From Deinococcus aetherius (GTDB lineage: Bacteria; Deinococcota; Deinococci; Deinococcales; Deinococcaceae): DNA of 64,000 nucleotides. A program made the translations under genes and the position numbers. The stretch is taken from assembly GCF_025997855.1 (NCBI RefSeq), contig NZ_AP026563.1, positions 110,001 to 174,000 on the forward strand. Direction: 5' to 3'. The notes beneath the pieces are model-generated. The model was given only the letters and a program-made list of their open reading frames with translations, made no database searches and was not told the DNA's origin. Each line of letters starts with the position of its first letter. The stretch's first letter is position 1. This document shows, in pieces, positions 9,017 through 17,471 of the stretch.

Positions 9017-11464
9017 TCAACCATCCACCCTTTGCGTGGTCTTCGGCTGCGGGACCCCGGACTCGGAGGCGAAAGAGGCGCGCTCCTTCTCCCCCGACAC
9101 CAGGTGCCGCACCGCCTCCACCGCGCGACCCAACAGTCCGGGGGTCGGGAGCGCATCCTTAGCGTCGTACTTGCTGACCCTGACGGCGGCGTACTTGTAG
9201 TGCGGCTGCTTGCTCACCGGGTCCCACTCCGTGAGGGTCAGTTCGTTGGCGGCGCGCGGGCGGCTGGGGTCGTCCCAGGAGCCGTAATGCCAGGGGATGA
9301 AGACCAGCCCCGGCTCGATGTTGCCGATCAAGGCGCGCTCGATCACGAGGCCGCGCCGGGACTCCACCAGAATCCAGTCGTCCTGCTCGATGCCGTACCG
9401 CGCGGCGTCCTCGGGGGAGAGCTGCACAAAGGCGTCGGGGGCCGCTTCCCGCAGCTCCTTCGACCGGCCCGTCTTCGTCCTCGTGTGGAAGTGGTAGACC
9501 TGCCGCCCGGTCGTGAGCCACAGCGGATAGTCCTCGTCGGGCACCTCGTGCGGCTCACGGTAGTCGGTCGCCTTGATCATCGCCCGGCCCTGCGGATCGT
9601 TGGCCTTGTACTCCTCCGGGGTGACGCTCGCGCCCGTGTCGAAGTCCTGCCCATAGGTTTCGGCGTAGTCCGCATGGGTGGGAAACACGAAGTCGGTGTA
9701 CAGCCGCACGGTGCCGTCCGGGTGCCCCTCGTTGACCGGCCAGGGAATGCCGCTGCCCGCCAGGAGCTTCCCGTAGGTCAGGCCGGTGTAGTCGCAGGGC
9801 CGCCCGCGCGTGCATTCCTTCCAGGCCTCGAAGGCGCTCTCGGCGTCGTGCCACCTGATCAGGGGCCCTCCGTCCTGATCGCGGAAGTCCATGCGCCGTG
9901 CGTAGTCGAGGAAGATGTCGAGGTCGCTCTTCGCCTCGCCGGGAGGCTCGATAGCCTGGCATGAGATATGCACGGTGCGGCTGACATTGGTAAAGGTGCC
10001 GGTCTTCTCGCCCCAGATCGCGGCGGGGAGCACCACGTCCGCATAGCGGGCGGTCTCGGTGAGAAAAGCGTCCTGCACGACCACGAACAGGTCTTCCTGC
10101 TGAAGGATTCGGCGGATGCGCCCGAGGTCCGGCAGGGACACGGCCGGGTTCGTCGCCTGAATCCACAGCATTTTGATGCTGCCCTGCTCGCAGTAGCGCC
10201 AGATCTGCATGGCGTGCGTCGGCGGGCTCCAGTGCGGAATCTTGTTGAAGGGGACGTTCCAGAGCTTCGCCAGTTGCCCGATGTGCTCGGGGTTGCCCCA
10301 GTTGCGAAAGCCCGGCAGGTCGCCGTCCGCGCCGGTCTCCCGCGTGTTTTGCGCGGTGGGTTGCCCGTTCATCTGGAGGATGCCGCTGCCGGGTTTGCCG
10401 ATCAATCCCCGGATCAGGTGGATGTTGTTCACCTGCACGGCGGCCGCGGTCGCCTGCATCGACTGGTACACGCCTTGCAAGACGGTGGACACGAGTGTCT
10501 TCGTATTCGCCAGAATCTCCCCGGCGGCGCGCAGGTCGGCGGTAGGGACACCCGACAGTTCCTCGACGTACTCGGGCGTGTACTTCTCGACGACCCTTTT
10601 CAGGTCATCGTACCCGACCGTGTGTGCTTGCAGAAAGGCCGGGTCGGTCTTGCCCGCCTGGATGATCAGGTGCAGCAGCCCGTTGAGCACGGCGACGTTC
10701 GTGCCGACCTTCGGCGCGAGGTGGACGGTGGCCTTTTCGGCAGTGAAGGTGCGCCGGGGGTCGATCACGATGACCCTGGGCGGATTCGACCCGGCGAGAC
10801 GGTCGAGAACGCGCATCCACAGGACCGTCTGCTGCGAGGCGACGTTGTGCCCGACGTGCAGGACGCAGTCGGTCACGTCGAGGTCCTCGTAGCTGCCGGG
10901 CTGACCGTCCGAGCCGAACGACTCCTTGAGGGCGGCGGCGGCGGTCGCGGTGCACAGCCGGGTGTTGCCGTCCATGTGCGGCGTCCCCAGCCCCGCCTTG
11001 CCGATCACGGCCAGGGTGTAGTACTCCTCCAAGAAGAGCTGCCCGGACGTGTAGAAGCCCAGGGCGCCGCTGGTGTGCTGCAGGGCGATCTCCTGCGACT
11101 TCTGCACGATCAGGTCCATTGCCTCGTCCCAGCTCGCCTCCCGCAACTGCCCATCCCTGCGGATCATGGGTCTGACCAGCCGGTCCCCGCTGTTGTTCGC
11201 CTCCCAGCCGTGCAGGCCCTTCGGTCCCAGGCGCCCCTTGTTGGTCGCGTCGGACACGAGGCCGCGGACGCCCACGATCCGGCCGTCCTTCACGCCGATG
11301 TCGAGGCCGCAGCCGTTGGAGCACAGCACGCACGCCCCCCGGACCCAGCGCTCAGGCGTTTCCGAAACTCGCTCGTCCACCCGCGCGGGCCACTCCTGCC
11401 CGGCCCCGTGCGGTGTGCGTTCCCCCCAGATGTCGTTGATGCTGTCCCGCGTTTCACTCGTCAT
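9017..11464 (-). CDS. Molybdopterin-dependent oxidoreductase (nitrate reductase / formate dehydrogenase superfamily)
   Basis: An 815-residue catalytic subunit of the DMSO-reductase superfamily, with an N-terminal Fe-S motif, a molybdopterin domain (SGQLFLEEYYTLAV, NTRLCTATA, HVGHNVASQQ) and a C-terminal dinucleotide-binding domain. Three cluster cysteines are present (Cys45, 48, 52 in CVLCSNGC), but the usual fourth is replaced by Gly80 in KGRLGPKG, so the cluster may be [3Fe-4S] or unusual. No twin-arginine signal is seen, so a cytoplasmic location is likely. The ATG at 11464 has AGGAGG seven bases upstream; a GTG six bases earlier is less well placed. It leads a run with a ferritin-like protein, a GH1 enzyme, an SDR and an aquaporin. 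Substrate unknown. Confidence 0.85.
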   Translation of the reverse strand: MTSETRDSINDIWGERTPHGAGQEWPARVDERVSETPERWVRGACVLCSNGCGLDIGVKDGRIVGVRGLVSDATNKGRLGPKGLHGWEANNSGDRLVRPMIRRDGQLREASWDEAMDLIVQKSQEIALQHTSGALGFYTSGQLFLEEYYTLAVIGKAGLGTPHMDGNTRLCTATAAAALKESFGSDGQPGSYEDLDVTDCVLHVGHNVASQQTVLWMRVLDRLAGSNPPRVIVIDPRRTFTAEKATVHLAPKVGTNVAVLNGLLHLIIQAGKTDPAFLQAHTVGYDDLKRVVEKYTPEYVEELSGVPTADLRAAGEILANTKTLVSTVLQGVYQSMQATAAAVQVNNIHLIRGLIGKPGSGILQMNGQPTAQNTRETGADGDLPGFRNWGNPEHIGQLAKLWNVPFNKIPHWSPPTHAMQIWRYCEQGSIKMLWIQATNPAVSLPDLGRIRRILQQEDLFVVVQDAFLTETARYADVVLPAAIWGEKTGTFTNVSRTVHISCQAIEPPGEAKSDLDIFLDYARRMDFRDQDGGPLIRWHDAESAFEAWKECTRGRPCDYTGLTYGKLLAGSGIPWPVNEGHPDGTVRLYTDFVFPTHADYAETYGQDFDTGASVTPEEYKANDPQGRAMIKATDYREPHEVPDEDYPLWLTTGRQVYHFHTRTKTGRSKELREAAPDAFVQLSPEDAARYGIEQDDWILVESRRGLVIERALIGNIEPGLVFIPWHYGSWDDPSRPRAANELTLTEWDPVSKQPHYKYAAVRVSKYDAKDALPTPGLLGRAVEAVRHLVSGEKERASFASESGVPQPKTTQRVDG

Positions 11465-11543
11465 CGCCACGCCTCCTGACTTCTTGATTCGCTTGTTCCC
11501 GCATGCCGGGGAGAAAAGTCGGCGGTCTCTGCTCTGCGCTTCC

Positions 11544-12530
11544 CTACCTTGAAGTCGGACTCACCTCCAGACCATCTGCCCCCCTCTCCTCCGGCAGCGG
11601 GTCCGCACTGAGCAGTTCGTTCTGCCGCACGAAGGCGTGCATGAAACGCCCCATCACCCGCGTCTGGGTGCGGTAGGCGTCCACCGCCGCCCGCTTGCGC
11701 GCGACCTGGGCGGGGGTCAGGTCCGCCCGGGCCCACGGCAAGGTCTTCGCCAGGGGCGGCAAGGTGAGCGGCAGCCCCGCGTGCAGGCCCTTGGGCAGCG
11801 GCCACTCCAGGCCGCCGTGGACCACCCAGTACCGCAGCCTCGCCTCCTGGCCCCGCGCACTCAACAGCCGCATGGCCAGGTAGGAGAGGGTGCGGTGGTC
11901 GGTGTGGAAGTCCTGCGGGGCGGGGGCGAGCACCAGGTCGGGCCGTACCCGGCCCAGCACCCGCGTCAAGTCGGCCTCCAGCGCCCGCCCGGTGTACGGC
12001 GCGCCGGGCGTCAGGGCCCCCTGCACGTACACGGCCCCCGACCCGGTGCGCGGCGCGGTGTAGGGCTCCGCGTAATGGGTGGTGAAGAGCCGGAAGAGCC
12101 CGCCGTCCGGATACCCGAGCATGAAGGTCCGTTCCGGGGGCACGCCCAGCAGCGCCACGGCCCGCCGCGCCTCGGCGGTCCGGGTGTCCCCCAGGGCGCG
12201 CATGTCCTGGGGGCTGGGGTCGGCCACGCGCCGGGTCAGCACCGCGTCCAGCTCGAACCCGTCCCCGGCGGTCGCCCAGGCCACGAACACCCGTGCCCCG
12301 GCCGCCCGGGCCTGCTGGATCAGCCCCGCGCAGCACAGCGTCTCGTCGTCCGGGTGCGGCGAGAGGACCAGCACCCGCTGGCCGGGGCGGAAGGGGGCCG
12401 TGGGCGGCAGGGCCGCGATCCGGTCCGCCCCCGCGTCGAACACCCGCCCCACGGCGGGCAGGTTGATCCAGGCCGCGAGGCCAGCCGCGCCGAGAACCGC
12501 CGTGGTGATCAGGACGTGCCGTCTGCGCAT
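11544..12530 (-). CDS. PIG-L family deacetylase
   Basis: A 328-residue LmbE/PIG-L protein. It has a short N-terminal membrane anchor or signal (VLITTAVLGAAGLAAWI), then the zinc motif SPHPDDE near residue 57 and the second histidine motif HTDHRT. These enzymes deacetylate N-acetylglucosamine-type sugars or conjugates; substrate not evident. The anchor suggests action at the cell surface. The ATG has GAGGTGA upstream and lies four bases after the stop of the membrane-protein gene, so the two form an operon. Confidence 0.85.
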   Translation of the reverse strand: MRRRHVLITTAVLGAAGLAAWINLPAVGRVFDAGADRIAALPPTAPFRPGQRVLVLSPHPDDETLCCAGLIQQARAAGARVFVAWATAGDGFELDAVLTRRVADPSPQDMRALGDTRTAEARRAVALLGVPPERTFMLGYPDGGLFRLFTTHYAEPYTAPRTGSGAVYVQGALTPGAPYTGRALEADLTRVLGRVRPDLVLAPAPQDFHTDHRTLSYLAMRLLSARGQEARLRYWVVHGGLEWPLPKGLHAGLPLTLPPLAKTLPWARADLTPAQVARKRAAVDAYRTQTRVMGRFMHAFVRQNELLSADPLPEERGADGLEVSPTSR

Positions 12531-12534
12531 GGGG

Positions 12535-13206
12535 TCACCTCAGGATGTTCACGGCGCGGCTGGCGACCAGGACCACGGTCAGCATCGACGTGACGGCCTG
12601 GAACGTCATCAGCAGCTTGGCACGCCGCGTGAGCGGGAGGGTGTCGGTGGGGCTGAAGGCGGCGGCGTTCGTGAACGCCACGAACAGGTAGTCGACGTAC
12701 TCGGGCCGCCACCCCTCGGGGGCCAGGCCCGCCGCCCCAGCCTGGGGAAAGAGGAAGTCCGGGTAGGTCCCCGGGCGGGTTCTGCGCAGGGCGCCGCCCC
12801 GGTCGAGTTCCCAGTACCACAGCGAGAAGACGAGCACGTTCGTGACCCAGAGGTTCAGCGCATCTGCGAGCAGCGCCCGGCCCGTCGCGCCGCTGCCCCC
12901 CAGCAGGTCCCCCACCAGCAGGCCCAGCGACGCCAGGTTGGCGAGGTGCAGCAGCCCCGTCAGGCCCAGCGCGAGCGGTCGGGTCACCCGGCTCAGCGCC
13001 AGGTTCGCCTGCCCGTGCAGCCGCAGGTGGCGGCGCTGGCGGCCCCGCAGGACGCTCAGCGGCAGCAACAACAGCGTCTCGACCGCCGGGAGGAGCCAGT
13101 TGGGCCCGGGCGTGAGGTGCTCGCCCAGCAGCAGGTTCAGCCCCAGCACGGTCAGGATGGCGATCCTGGCCGGCCACAGCGACTCGGGGGCAGGAGCAGC
13201 AGTCAC
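12535..13206 (-). CDS. Multi-pass membrane protein, DUF1345-like
   Basis: 223 residues with about five to six membrane helices. The C-terminal part (WRPEYVDYLFVAFTNAAAF, then SPTDTLPLTRRAKLLM) resembles the end of DUF1345-type membrane proteins, which carry a re-entrant, channel-like segment. This is a weak resemblance. GTG at 13206 is chosen because GGAG lies six bases upstream; the longer frame to 13257 adds a Pro/Ala-rich non-conserved stretch. It is followed almost immediately by the PIG-L gene. Confidence 0.65.
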   Translation of the reverse strand: MTAAPAPESLWPARIAILTVLGLNLLLGEHLTPGPNWLLPAVETLLLLPLSVLRGRQRRHLRLHGQANLALSRVTRPLALGLTGLLHLANLASLGLLVGDLLGGSGATGRALLADALNLWVTNVLVFSLWYWELDRGGALRRTRPGTYPDFLFPQAGAAGLAPEGWRPEYVDYLFVAFTNAAAFSPTDTLPLTRRAKLLMTFQAVTSMLTVVLVASRAVNILR

Positions 13207-13348
13207 GCGCGCTCCGCAGGTCGGCGCCGGCGAGGTGGGCCGGCCCCCGGGGTCCACCCCGCTGCTCGCCCGGCACCCCGCGCGGCACCAGTCCGTTCGC
13301 GCACCCGCGGGAGTCGGCCCCAGCCTCCCGGACGTGACCGCCCGAACC

Positions 13349-13870
13349 TCACGTGACCGCCCCCAGCCGGTACCCGGCGCAGCGGGACGTCTCGATGACC
13401 TGCGGCCCGGTCTTGCGGCGGATGGCGCGAACGTGCACGTCGATCACCCTGGGCTGAACCCGGGCCTTCCCGGCCCAGACGCCCGCGATGATCTCCGTCC
13501 GGGTGAAGACGCGACCGGGTTGGCTCGCCAGCAGTTCGAGCAGGGCGAATTCCCGGTGGGTCAGCGCCGACCGGACGCCGTCACGGGACAGCCCCCTGCT
13601 CCCCGGATCGAGCACGAACCCGCCCGGCAGCCGCCACGTCTGGGACCGCCGGTCCGCCGGGGAGGACTGTTCCTGGAAGACGGAAGACTGGACCGGACCG
13701 GAGCAACCCCCCACTTCCGGGGCGCCGTTCCAGTGTTCAGTCCTGTCGCGTGCCGGGAGGGAGGGCGTGTGGCCCCCCTCCGTCCACAGGTCCAGCCCGC
13801 GGCCGGTGGCCGACCTGCCCGGGAACGCGCCGCTGATCCGGGCCTCGTCCTCGATCTCCGGAGGCTTCAT
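13349..13870 (-). CDS. Receiver-less OmpR/PhoB-type winged-helix regulator
   Basis: 173 residues. Residues about 85-173 form a full OmpR-type winged helix (ALTHREFALLELLASQPG, RTEIIAGVW, RVIDVHVRAIRRK, GYRLG). The first 85 residues show no receiver features: no acidic pocket, phospho-acceptor Asp or KPF. The winged helix closely resembles that of the response regulator at 25819-26496. Its ATG overlaps the stop of the PAP2 gene by four bases (ATGA), the same arrangement as the PAP2-response regulator pair near 26.5 kb. The two loci are therefore probably duplicates, this one having lost receiver and kinase. It may still bind the same TATACC sites. Confidence 0.75.
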   Translation of the reverse strand: MKPPEIEDEARISGAFPGRSATGRGLDLWTEGGHTPSLPARDRTEHWNGAPEVGGCSGPVQSSVFQEQSSPADRRSQTWRLPGGFVLDPGSRGLSRDGVRSALTHREFALLELLASQPGRVFTRTEIIAGVWAGKARVQPRVIDVHVRAIRRKTGPQVIETSRCAGYRLGAVT

Positions 13871-14535
13871 GCGCGGCCCGCGTGCTGCGGCAGAAGCCGT
13901 CCGCGCAGAATCTGGTACGTGCCCAGCACCCACACCAGCGAGGTCAGGCCGCCGGCCAGCACGTCGGTGGGGTAGTGCACGCCCAGCACCACCCGGGAGA
14001 GGGCCATCAGGGCGTAATAGCCCGCGCCCAGCACCAGGGCCGGCCAGCGCAGGCGGGTGGGCCACAGCAGGAGCACCACCAGGACGGCGAGCGCCGCCGC
14101 GACGGTGCTGTGCCCGCTCGGAAACGAGGCGCCCGTCTCCGTCACCAGCCGCGGCCACAGCTCGGGCCGGGGCCGCTGGAAGATGCGCTTCATGATGGCC
14201 TGGACGCCCGCCGCGCCGCCCAGGGCCAGCAGGGCGAACAGCGCCTGGGGCCGGTGGCGGGTGAACCAGAAGATGGTCGGGAGCAGCACGATCACCACGC
14301 CCATCACCAAGGGGCCCCCGAAATAGTTCATGAAGACGCTGAGGCCGGTCAGCGCCCCACCCGCGTGCCCGTGCAGCCAGAGCATCGCGGGCGTCTCGAA
14401 GGCGAAACGCTCCTTCTCGAGCACGTCCTCGCCGATCAAGCCCAGCACGGTCAGGGGCAGCAGGATGCCGAGAAACAGGCGCAGCAGGGTGGCCGGCTGC
14501 GCGCGCCTCGCCAGGTCGGTCAGGGAACCCGTCAT
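13867..14535 (-). CDS. PAP2-family membrane phosphatase (copy 1)
   Basis: 222 residues with about six membrane helices and the three PAP2 motifs: KRIFQRPRPELWPR, the FPSGHS block and a final SRVVLGVHYPTD with catalytic His. Family members dephosphorylate lipid pyrophosphates such as undecaprenyl-PP (BcrC type) or phosphatidic acid. It is a paralogue of the PAP2 gene at 26493-27158. The ATG lies six bases after the -10, so the transcript is predicted to be leaderless, under a triple TATACC box. It is followed by the receiver-less regulator with an ATGA overlap. Confidence 0.9.
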   Translation of the reverse strand: MTGSLTDLARRAQPATLLRLFLGILLPLTVLGLIGEDVLEKERFAFETPAMLWLHGHAGGALTGLSVFMNYFGGPLVMGVVIVLLPTIFWFTRHRPQALFALLALGGAAGVQAIMKRIFQRPRPELWPRLVTETGASFPSGHSTVAAALAVLVVLLLWPTRLRWPALVLGAGYYALMALSRVVLGVHYPTDVLAGGLTSLVWVLGTYQILRGRLLPQHAGRA

Positions 14536-14541
14536 GGCGGC

Positions 14542-14584
14542 AGCATGGAGCAGGGCGGTATAGGAACGGTATAGCGGCGGTATA
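14542..14584 (-). promoter_or_regulatory. TATACC-type promoter with three half-sites
   Basis: Read on the minus strand, TATACC occurs three times at exact 11-base intervals (plus-strand GGTATA at 14557, 14568 and 14579). Nine bases follow, then the -10 CATGCT (plus 14542-14547), six bases, and the PAP2 ATG. This is the only triple copy in the window. Confidence 0.7.
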
Positions 14585-14628
14585 CGGGGGAACTGGGGCG
14601 GGTGCACGGGCGACCGGTCCTCCCCACG

Positions 14629-15906
14629 TCACCGGCCCAGGGTCGCCAGCATCAGGACGCTCGACGTGAGCATCACCAGGGCGGCGATCCAGCCGAGGAC
14701 CTTCAGCCCGGGGGGCAGGACGAACTCCCCCATCACCCGGCGGCTCGACGCCAGCAGCAGCATCGCCGCCATCACCGGGGCGCTCACCACCCCGTTGACG
14801 ACCGCCGCGAGAAACAGCGCGCGGATGGGGTCGACCGGCGTGAAGTTCAGCCCCACCCCGAGCAGGGCCGAGGCGCCCAGGACGAGGTAGAAGCCCCGGG
14901 CCTCCAGGGGCCTGCGGGCCAGGCCCACGGGCCAGCGCAGCGCCTCGCCCACCGCGAAGGCGGCCGAGCCCGCGAGCACCGGCACCGCGAGCAGGCCTGT
15001 CCCGACGATCCCGAGCGCGAAGAGGGCGAAGGCGAGGCGGCCCGCGACGGGTCGCAGGGCCTGCGCCGCCTGCGCCGCCGTCGCGATGTGGGTTTGCCCC
15101 GAGGCGTGGAGCGTCACGGCGGCCGTCAGGATGATGAAGTAGGCCACCAGGTTCGAGAAGCCCATGCCGACCAGGGTGTCGAGCCGGATGCGCCGGAACT
15201 GCGCGGGGGCGAGGTCGGGGCGGTGGCGCAGCCGCGTCTCCCCGGGCTCGGCCCGCGCCTCCTCGACCTCCTGCGAGGCCTGCCAGAAGAAGAGGTAAGG
15301 GCTGATGGTCGTGCCGAGCACCGCGACCAGGGCCTGGAGGCTGGCCGCGTTCCAGCTCAGGTGGGGCAGGAGGGTGGCCCGCAGCGCCTCGCCCCACGGC
15401 ACCCGCACCACGAACACCGTGGCGACGTAGGTGAAGAGCGAGAGGGTCAGCCACCGCAGCCACCGCACATAGCGGGAGTACGGCACGAACACCAGCAGCG
15501 CGACCGACAGCAGCGCGAGGAGCACGGTGTAGAGGTGGGCGTGCCCGCCGATCAGGAGGCGCAGGGCCGCCCCCATCGCGCCCAGGTCGGCCCCCAGGTT
15601 GATGACGTTCGCCCCCACCAGCAGGGCCGTGACGCCGTACAGCAGCGGGGCCGGGGCGAACTCGCGCAGGTTGCTCGCCAGCCCGCGCCCGGTGACCCGC
15701 CCGATGCGCGCGCTGATCTCCTGGGTGGCGGCCATCAGCGGGAAGGTGAACAGCATCGTCCACAGCAGGCCGGAGCCGAACTGCGCCCCGACCTGCGAGT
15801 AGGTGGCGATGCCGCTGGGATCGTCGTCCGACGCCCCGGTGATCAGGCCGGGCCCGAGCAGGCGCCGCCAGGAAACCGTCCGGGGGCGGGGTGCGGTCCG
15901 GCTCAC
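14629..15906 (-). CDS. NRAMP-family divalent metal transporter, divergent
   Basis: 425 residues with about eleven helices. TM1 has the NRAMP signature GASDDDPSGIATYSQVG, whose Asp and neighbouring residues bind Mn2+ or Fe2+. TM6 reads TTISPYLFFWQASQE where classical Mn/Fe carriers have a metal-binding Met-Pro-His-Asn motif, so this is a divergent clade and its ion preference is uncertain. The GTG at 15906 has AGGGGA upstream and overlaps the stop of a 14-codon leader ORF (GTGA). Transcription is under a TATACC-type promoter. A longer start (GTG 15957) would precede the predicted transcription start. Confidence 0.8.
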   Translation of the reverse strand: MSRTAPRPRTVSWRRLLGPGLITGASDDDPSGIATYSQVGAQFGSGLLWTMLFTFPLMAATQEISARIGRVTGRGLASNLREFAPAPLLYGVTALLVGANVINLGADLGAMGAALRLLIGGHAHLYTVLLALLSVALLVFVPYSRYVRWLRWLTLSLFTYVATVFVVRVPWGEALRATLLPHLSWNAASLQALVAVLGTTISPYLFFWQASQEVEEARAEPGETRLRHRPDLAPAQFRRIRLDTLVGMGFSNLVAYFIILTAAVTLHASGQTHIATAAQAAQALRPVAGRLAFALFALGIVGTGLLAVPVLAGSAAFAVGEALRWPVGLARRPLEARGFYLVLGASALLGVGLNFTPVDPIRALFLAAVVNGVVSAPVMAAMLLLASSRRVMGEFVLPPGLKVLGWIAALVMLTSSVLMLATLGR

Positions 15907-15947
15907 GGGAGCTTCCCCTGGAGCAGCGAGGTGGCTGGGCGGTCCAT
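15903..15947 (-). CDS. Leaderless 14-residue leader peptide ahead of the NRAMP gene
   Basis: The ATG lies exactly six bases after the -10 TAGTGT, the spacing of leaderless genes in this window. It encodes MDRPATSLLQGKLP and stops at a TGA that overlaps the NRAMP GTG start. Ribosomes finishing the peptide could re-initiate on the AGGGGA site. A role in controlling NRAMP synthesis is inference. No strong attenuator hairpin was seen. Confidence 0.5.
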   Translation of the reverse strand: MDRPATSLLQGKLP

Positions 15948-15953
15948 GCCGCG

Positions 15954-15985
15954 ACACTAGGGACGCCGGGTAAAGGGCCGGTATA
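15954..15985 (-). promoter_or_regulatory. TATACC-type promoter of the NRAMP gene
   Basis: On the minus strand TATACC (plus GGTATA 15980-15985) and TTTACC (plus GGTAAA 15969-15974) are 11 bases apart, followed by nine bases and TAGTGT (plus 15954-15959). Confidence 0.7.
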
Positions 15986-16097
15986 CCGGCGGGCGCCTCT
16001 GCTGCCCCGGTCGAGACCCGGCCCCCTTCGCCACCGTGTCCCCGCCCCTGGGGCGACGCGCCCCGCTCTCCCGGGCCTGCTCCGCTCACGGCGAGCC

Positions 16098-16873
16098 GTG
16101 CCCGACCACCTCACGTTCCGACCCCTGCTGGCCGCCCTGCTCCTGTGTTCCGCCCAGGCGGCGCACCTCACGGTTCTGGACTCCCCCGATCCCGCGCAGC
16201 TCCGCGCCCGGGTCAGCGAGGACGACGGGTTTGCCGGGCGTGCCGACGCGCCGGGCGACCCCGTGGCGCTGAACGTGCTGCGCCACCTCGCCCGCCTGCT
16301 GCCCGCCGGGACGATGTGAGCGACCACCGTCCGTGTCCAGGGGGCCGCTCCCGTGTAGGTTCCCCCGCCCGCCTTCCCGGGCGCGGCACACCGCACGGTG
16401 ACCGACCTCGACGACACGGTGATCGTCACGGGAGTGGCGCAGGGCAGGACGCTGCGCAGCGTCCTGACGGCCAACGGCACGACCCGGCCCCTCTTCCCGG
16501 ACGTTCGCGCGGGCCGGTCGTCTCCCTCAGCAACAGTCCCGACGGGCTGACGGCCTCCCTGCGGACCCTGCTGCACGTCCGCGGGCTTCCCGAGGGGCCG
16601 CTGTTCCTGCGCGACCTCTTCCGCAAGGGCGCCACCGAGCACAAGGGCCGCGTGCTGGGCACCCTGGCGCGGATCACCACCGCCCGGTTCACGTTGATCG
16701 GTGACAGCGGGGAGCGCGACCCGGAGACCTACGCTCGGTTCGTCCGGGAGCATCCGGGCCGGGCCGAACGCCTCCTGATCCGGGACGTCGGCACCCCGGC
16801 GCGTCGTCAGGAGGTCGAGCGGCTGCTCACGCCGCTGGGCGTTCCCTTCGGATTCCTGCCCGCCGCTCCCTGA
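16098..16873 (+). pseudogene. App1-like phosphatase (DUF2183) pseudogene
   Basis: Three pieces of an App1-type phosphatidate phosphatase lie in order. A signal-peptide region starts at a GTG (16098). The catalytic motif VTDLDDTVIVTGVAQG follows near 16398. The C-terminal part NSPDGLTASLRTLLHVRGLP to FGFLPAAP runs from about 16530. Two in-frame stops (16317 and about 16356) separate the first two pieces and a frameshift near 16500 separates the last two, so the gene is broken. App1 proteins hydrolyse phosphatidic acid; lipid phosphatase is a recurring theme among neighbours. Confidence 0.6.
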
Positions 16874-16896
16874 GAGGCACACTATCCTGCCCTGGA

Positions 16897-17436
16897 ATGA
16901 CGAAATGGCCGCCCTTTCTCTACCGGGAGCAGGTCTATGACCTCAGCCACCTCGACGGCTTCACCTGCGAGTACCTCAAGCCCGCTCAGGACGGCAAACC
17001 CCCCGTCACGTACCGGGTGTTCGTGCATTTCGGCCACCACTGCTTCACGGAGAAGAAAAAGCCTGGAGACGACCCCGCGCTCGAATACTGTCACGTCACT
17101 AACTGCGACTACCGCAGCTTCGACGCCCTGCGCTACGAGCTGTCGCGGCAACTGCCCGCCCTGGTCCGGGACCTGATGGGCAGGAAATGCTTTCACACCG
17201 GACACGGCAACTACTTCACCATCGAGGTGACGTCGCGGGAGGGTGAGACGGTGGAGTACGAGGTGTACTTCAAACCCTACAAGGAGCAGGGCAGCAGGCA
17301 GCTCAGGCTGATCGTGGAGAGTGCTTTTCCGCGGGACGCCGACAAGCTGGAAAACCGGCCCAAGACGAAGCCGGTCAAGTTCGAGTTCCTGCTCTACAAC
17401 ACCCAGATGAACAGGCCGGTCAAGGTGCAAAGGTAA
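16897..17436 (+). CDS. Conserved hypothetical protein, His/Cys and Lys rich
   Basis: A 179-residue soluble protein with FVHFGHHCFTEKKK, EYCHVTNCDYRSFDALRYELS and KCFHTGHGNYFTIEV. The layout of His and Cys hints at metal binding, and the mixed beta pattern suggests a compact domain. It resembles an uncharacterised family seen in scattered accessory regions; no function can be assigned. Lysine and AT content are higher than in neighbours, which suggests acquisition. A strong terminator begins at its stop codon. TATCCT lies eight bases before the ATG. Confidence 0.75.
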   Translation: MTKWPPFLYREQVYDLSHLDGFTCEYLKPAQDGKPPVTYRVFVHFGHHCFTEKKKPGDDPALEYCHVTNCDYRSFDALRYELSRQLPALVRDLMGRKCFHTGHGNYFTIEVTSREGETVEYEVYFKPYKEQGSRQLRLIVESAFPRDADKLENRPKTKPVKFEFLLYNTQMNRPVKVQR

Positions 17437-17471
17437 AAGCGACGGCACACCTGATGTGTGCCGTCGCTTTT
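17435..17471 (+). terminator. Strong intrinsic terminator
   Basis: A 15-bp perfect stem (AAAGCGACGGCACAC and its complement) with loop CTGAT, ending in TTTT. The A-rich left arm makes it work in both directions. The following 290 bases up to the next gene hold nothing recognisable. Confidence 0.9.

Noticed and set aside
13349..16882. A 1177-codon minus-strand open frame
   Set aside because: It runs across the regulator, PAP2, NRAMP and App1 regions; only its last 173 codons (from 13870) show a domain. The rest is the Arg/Pro/Gly-rich antisense or off-frame product usual in high-GC DNA.
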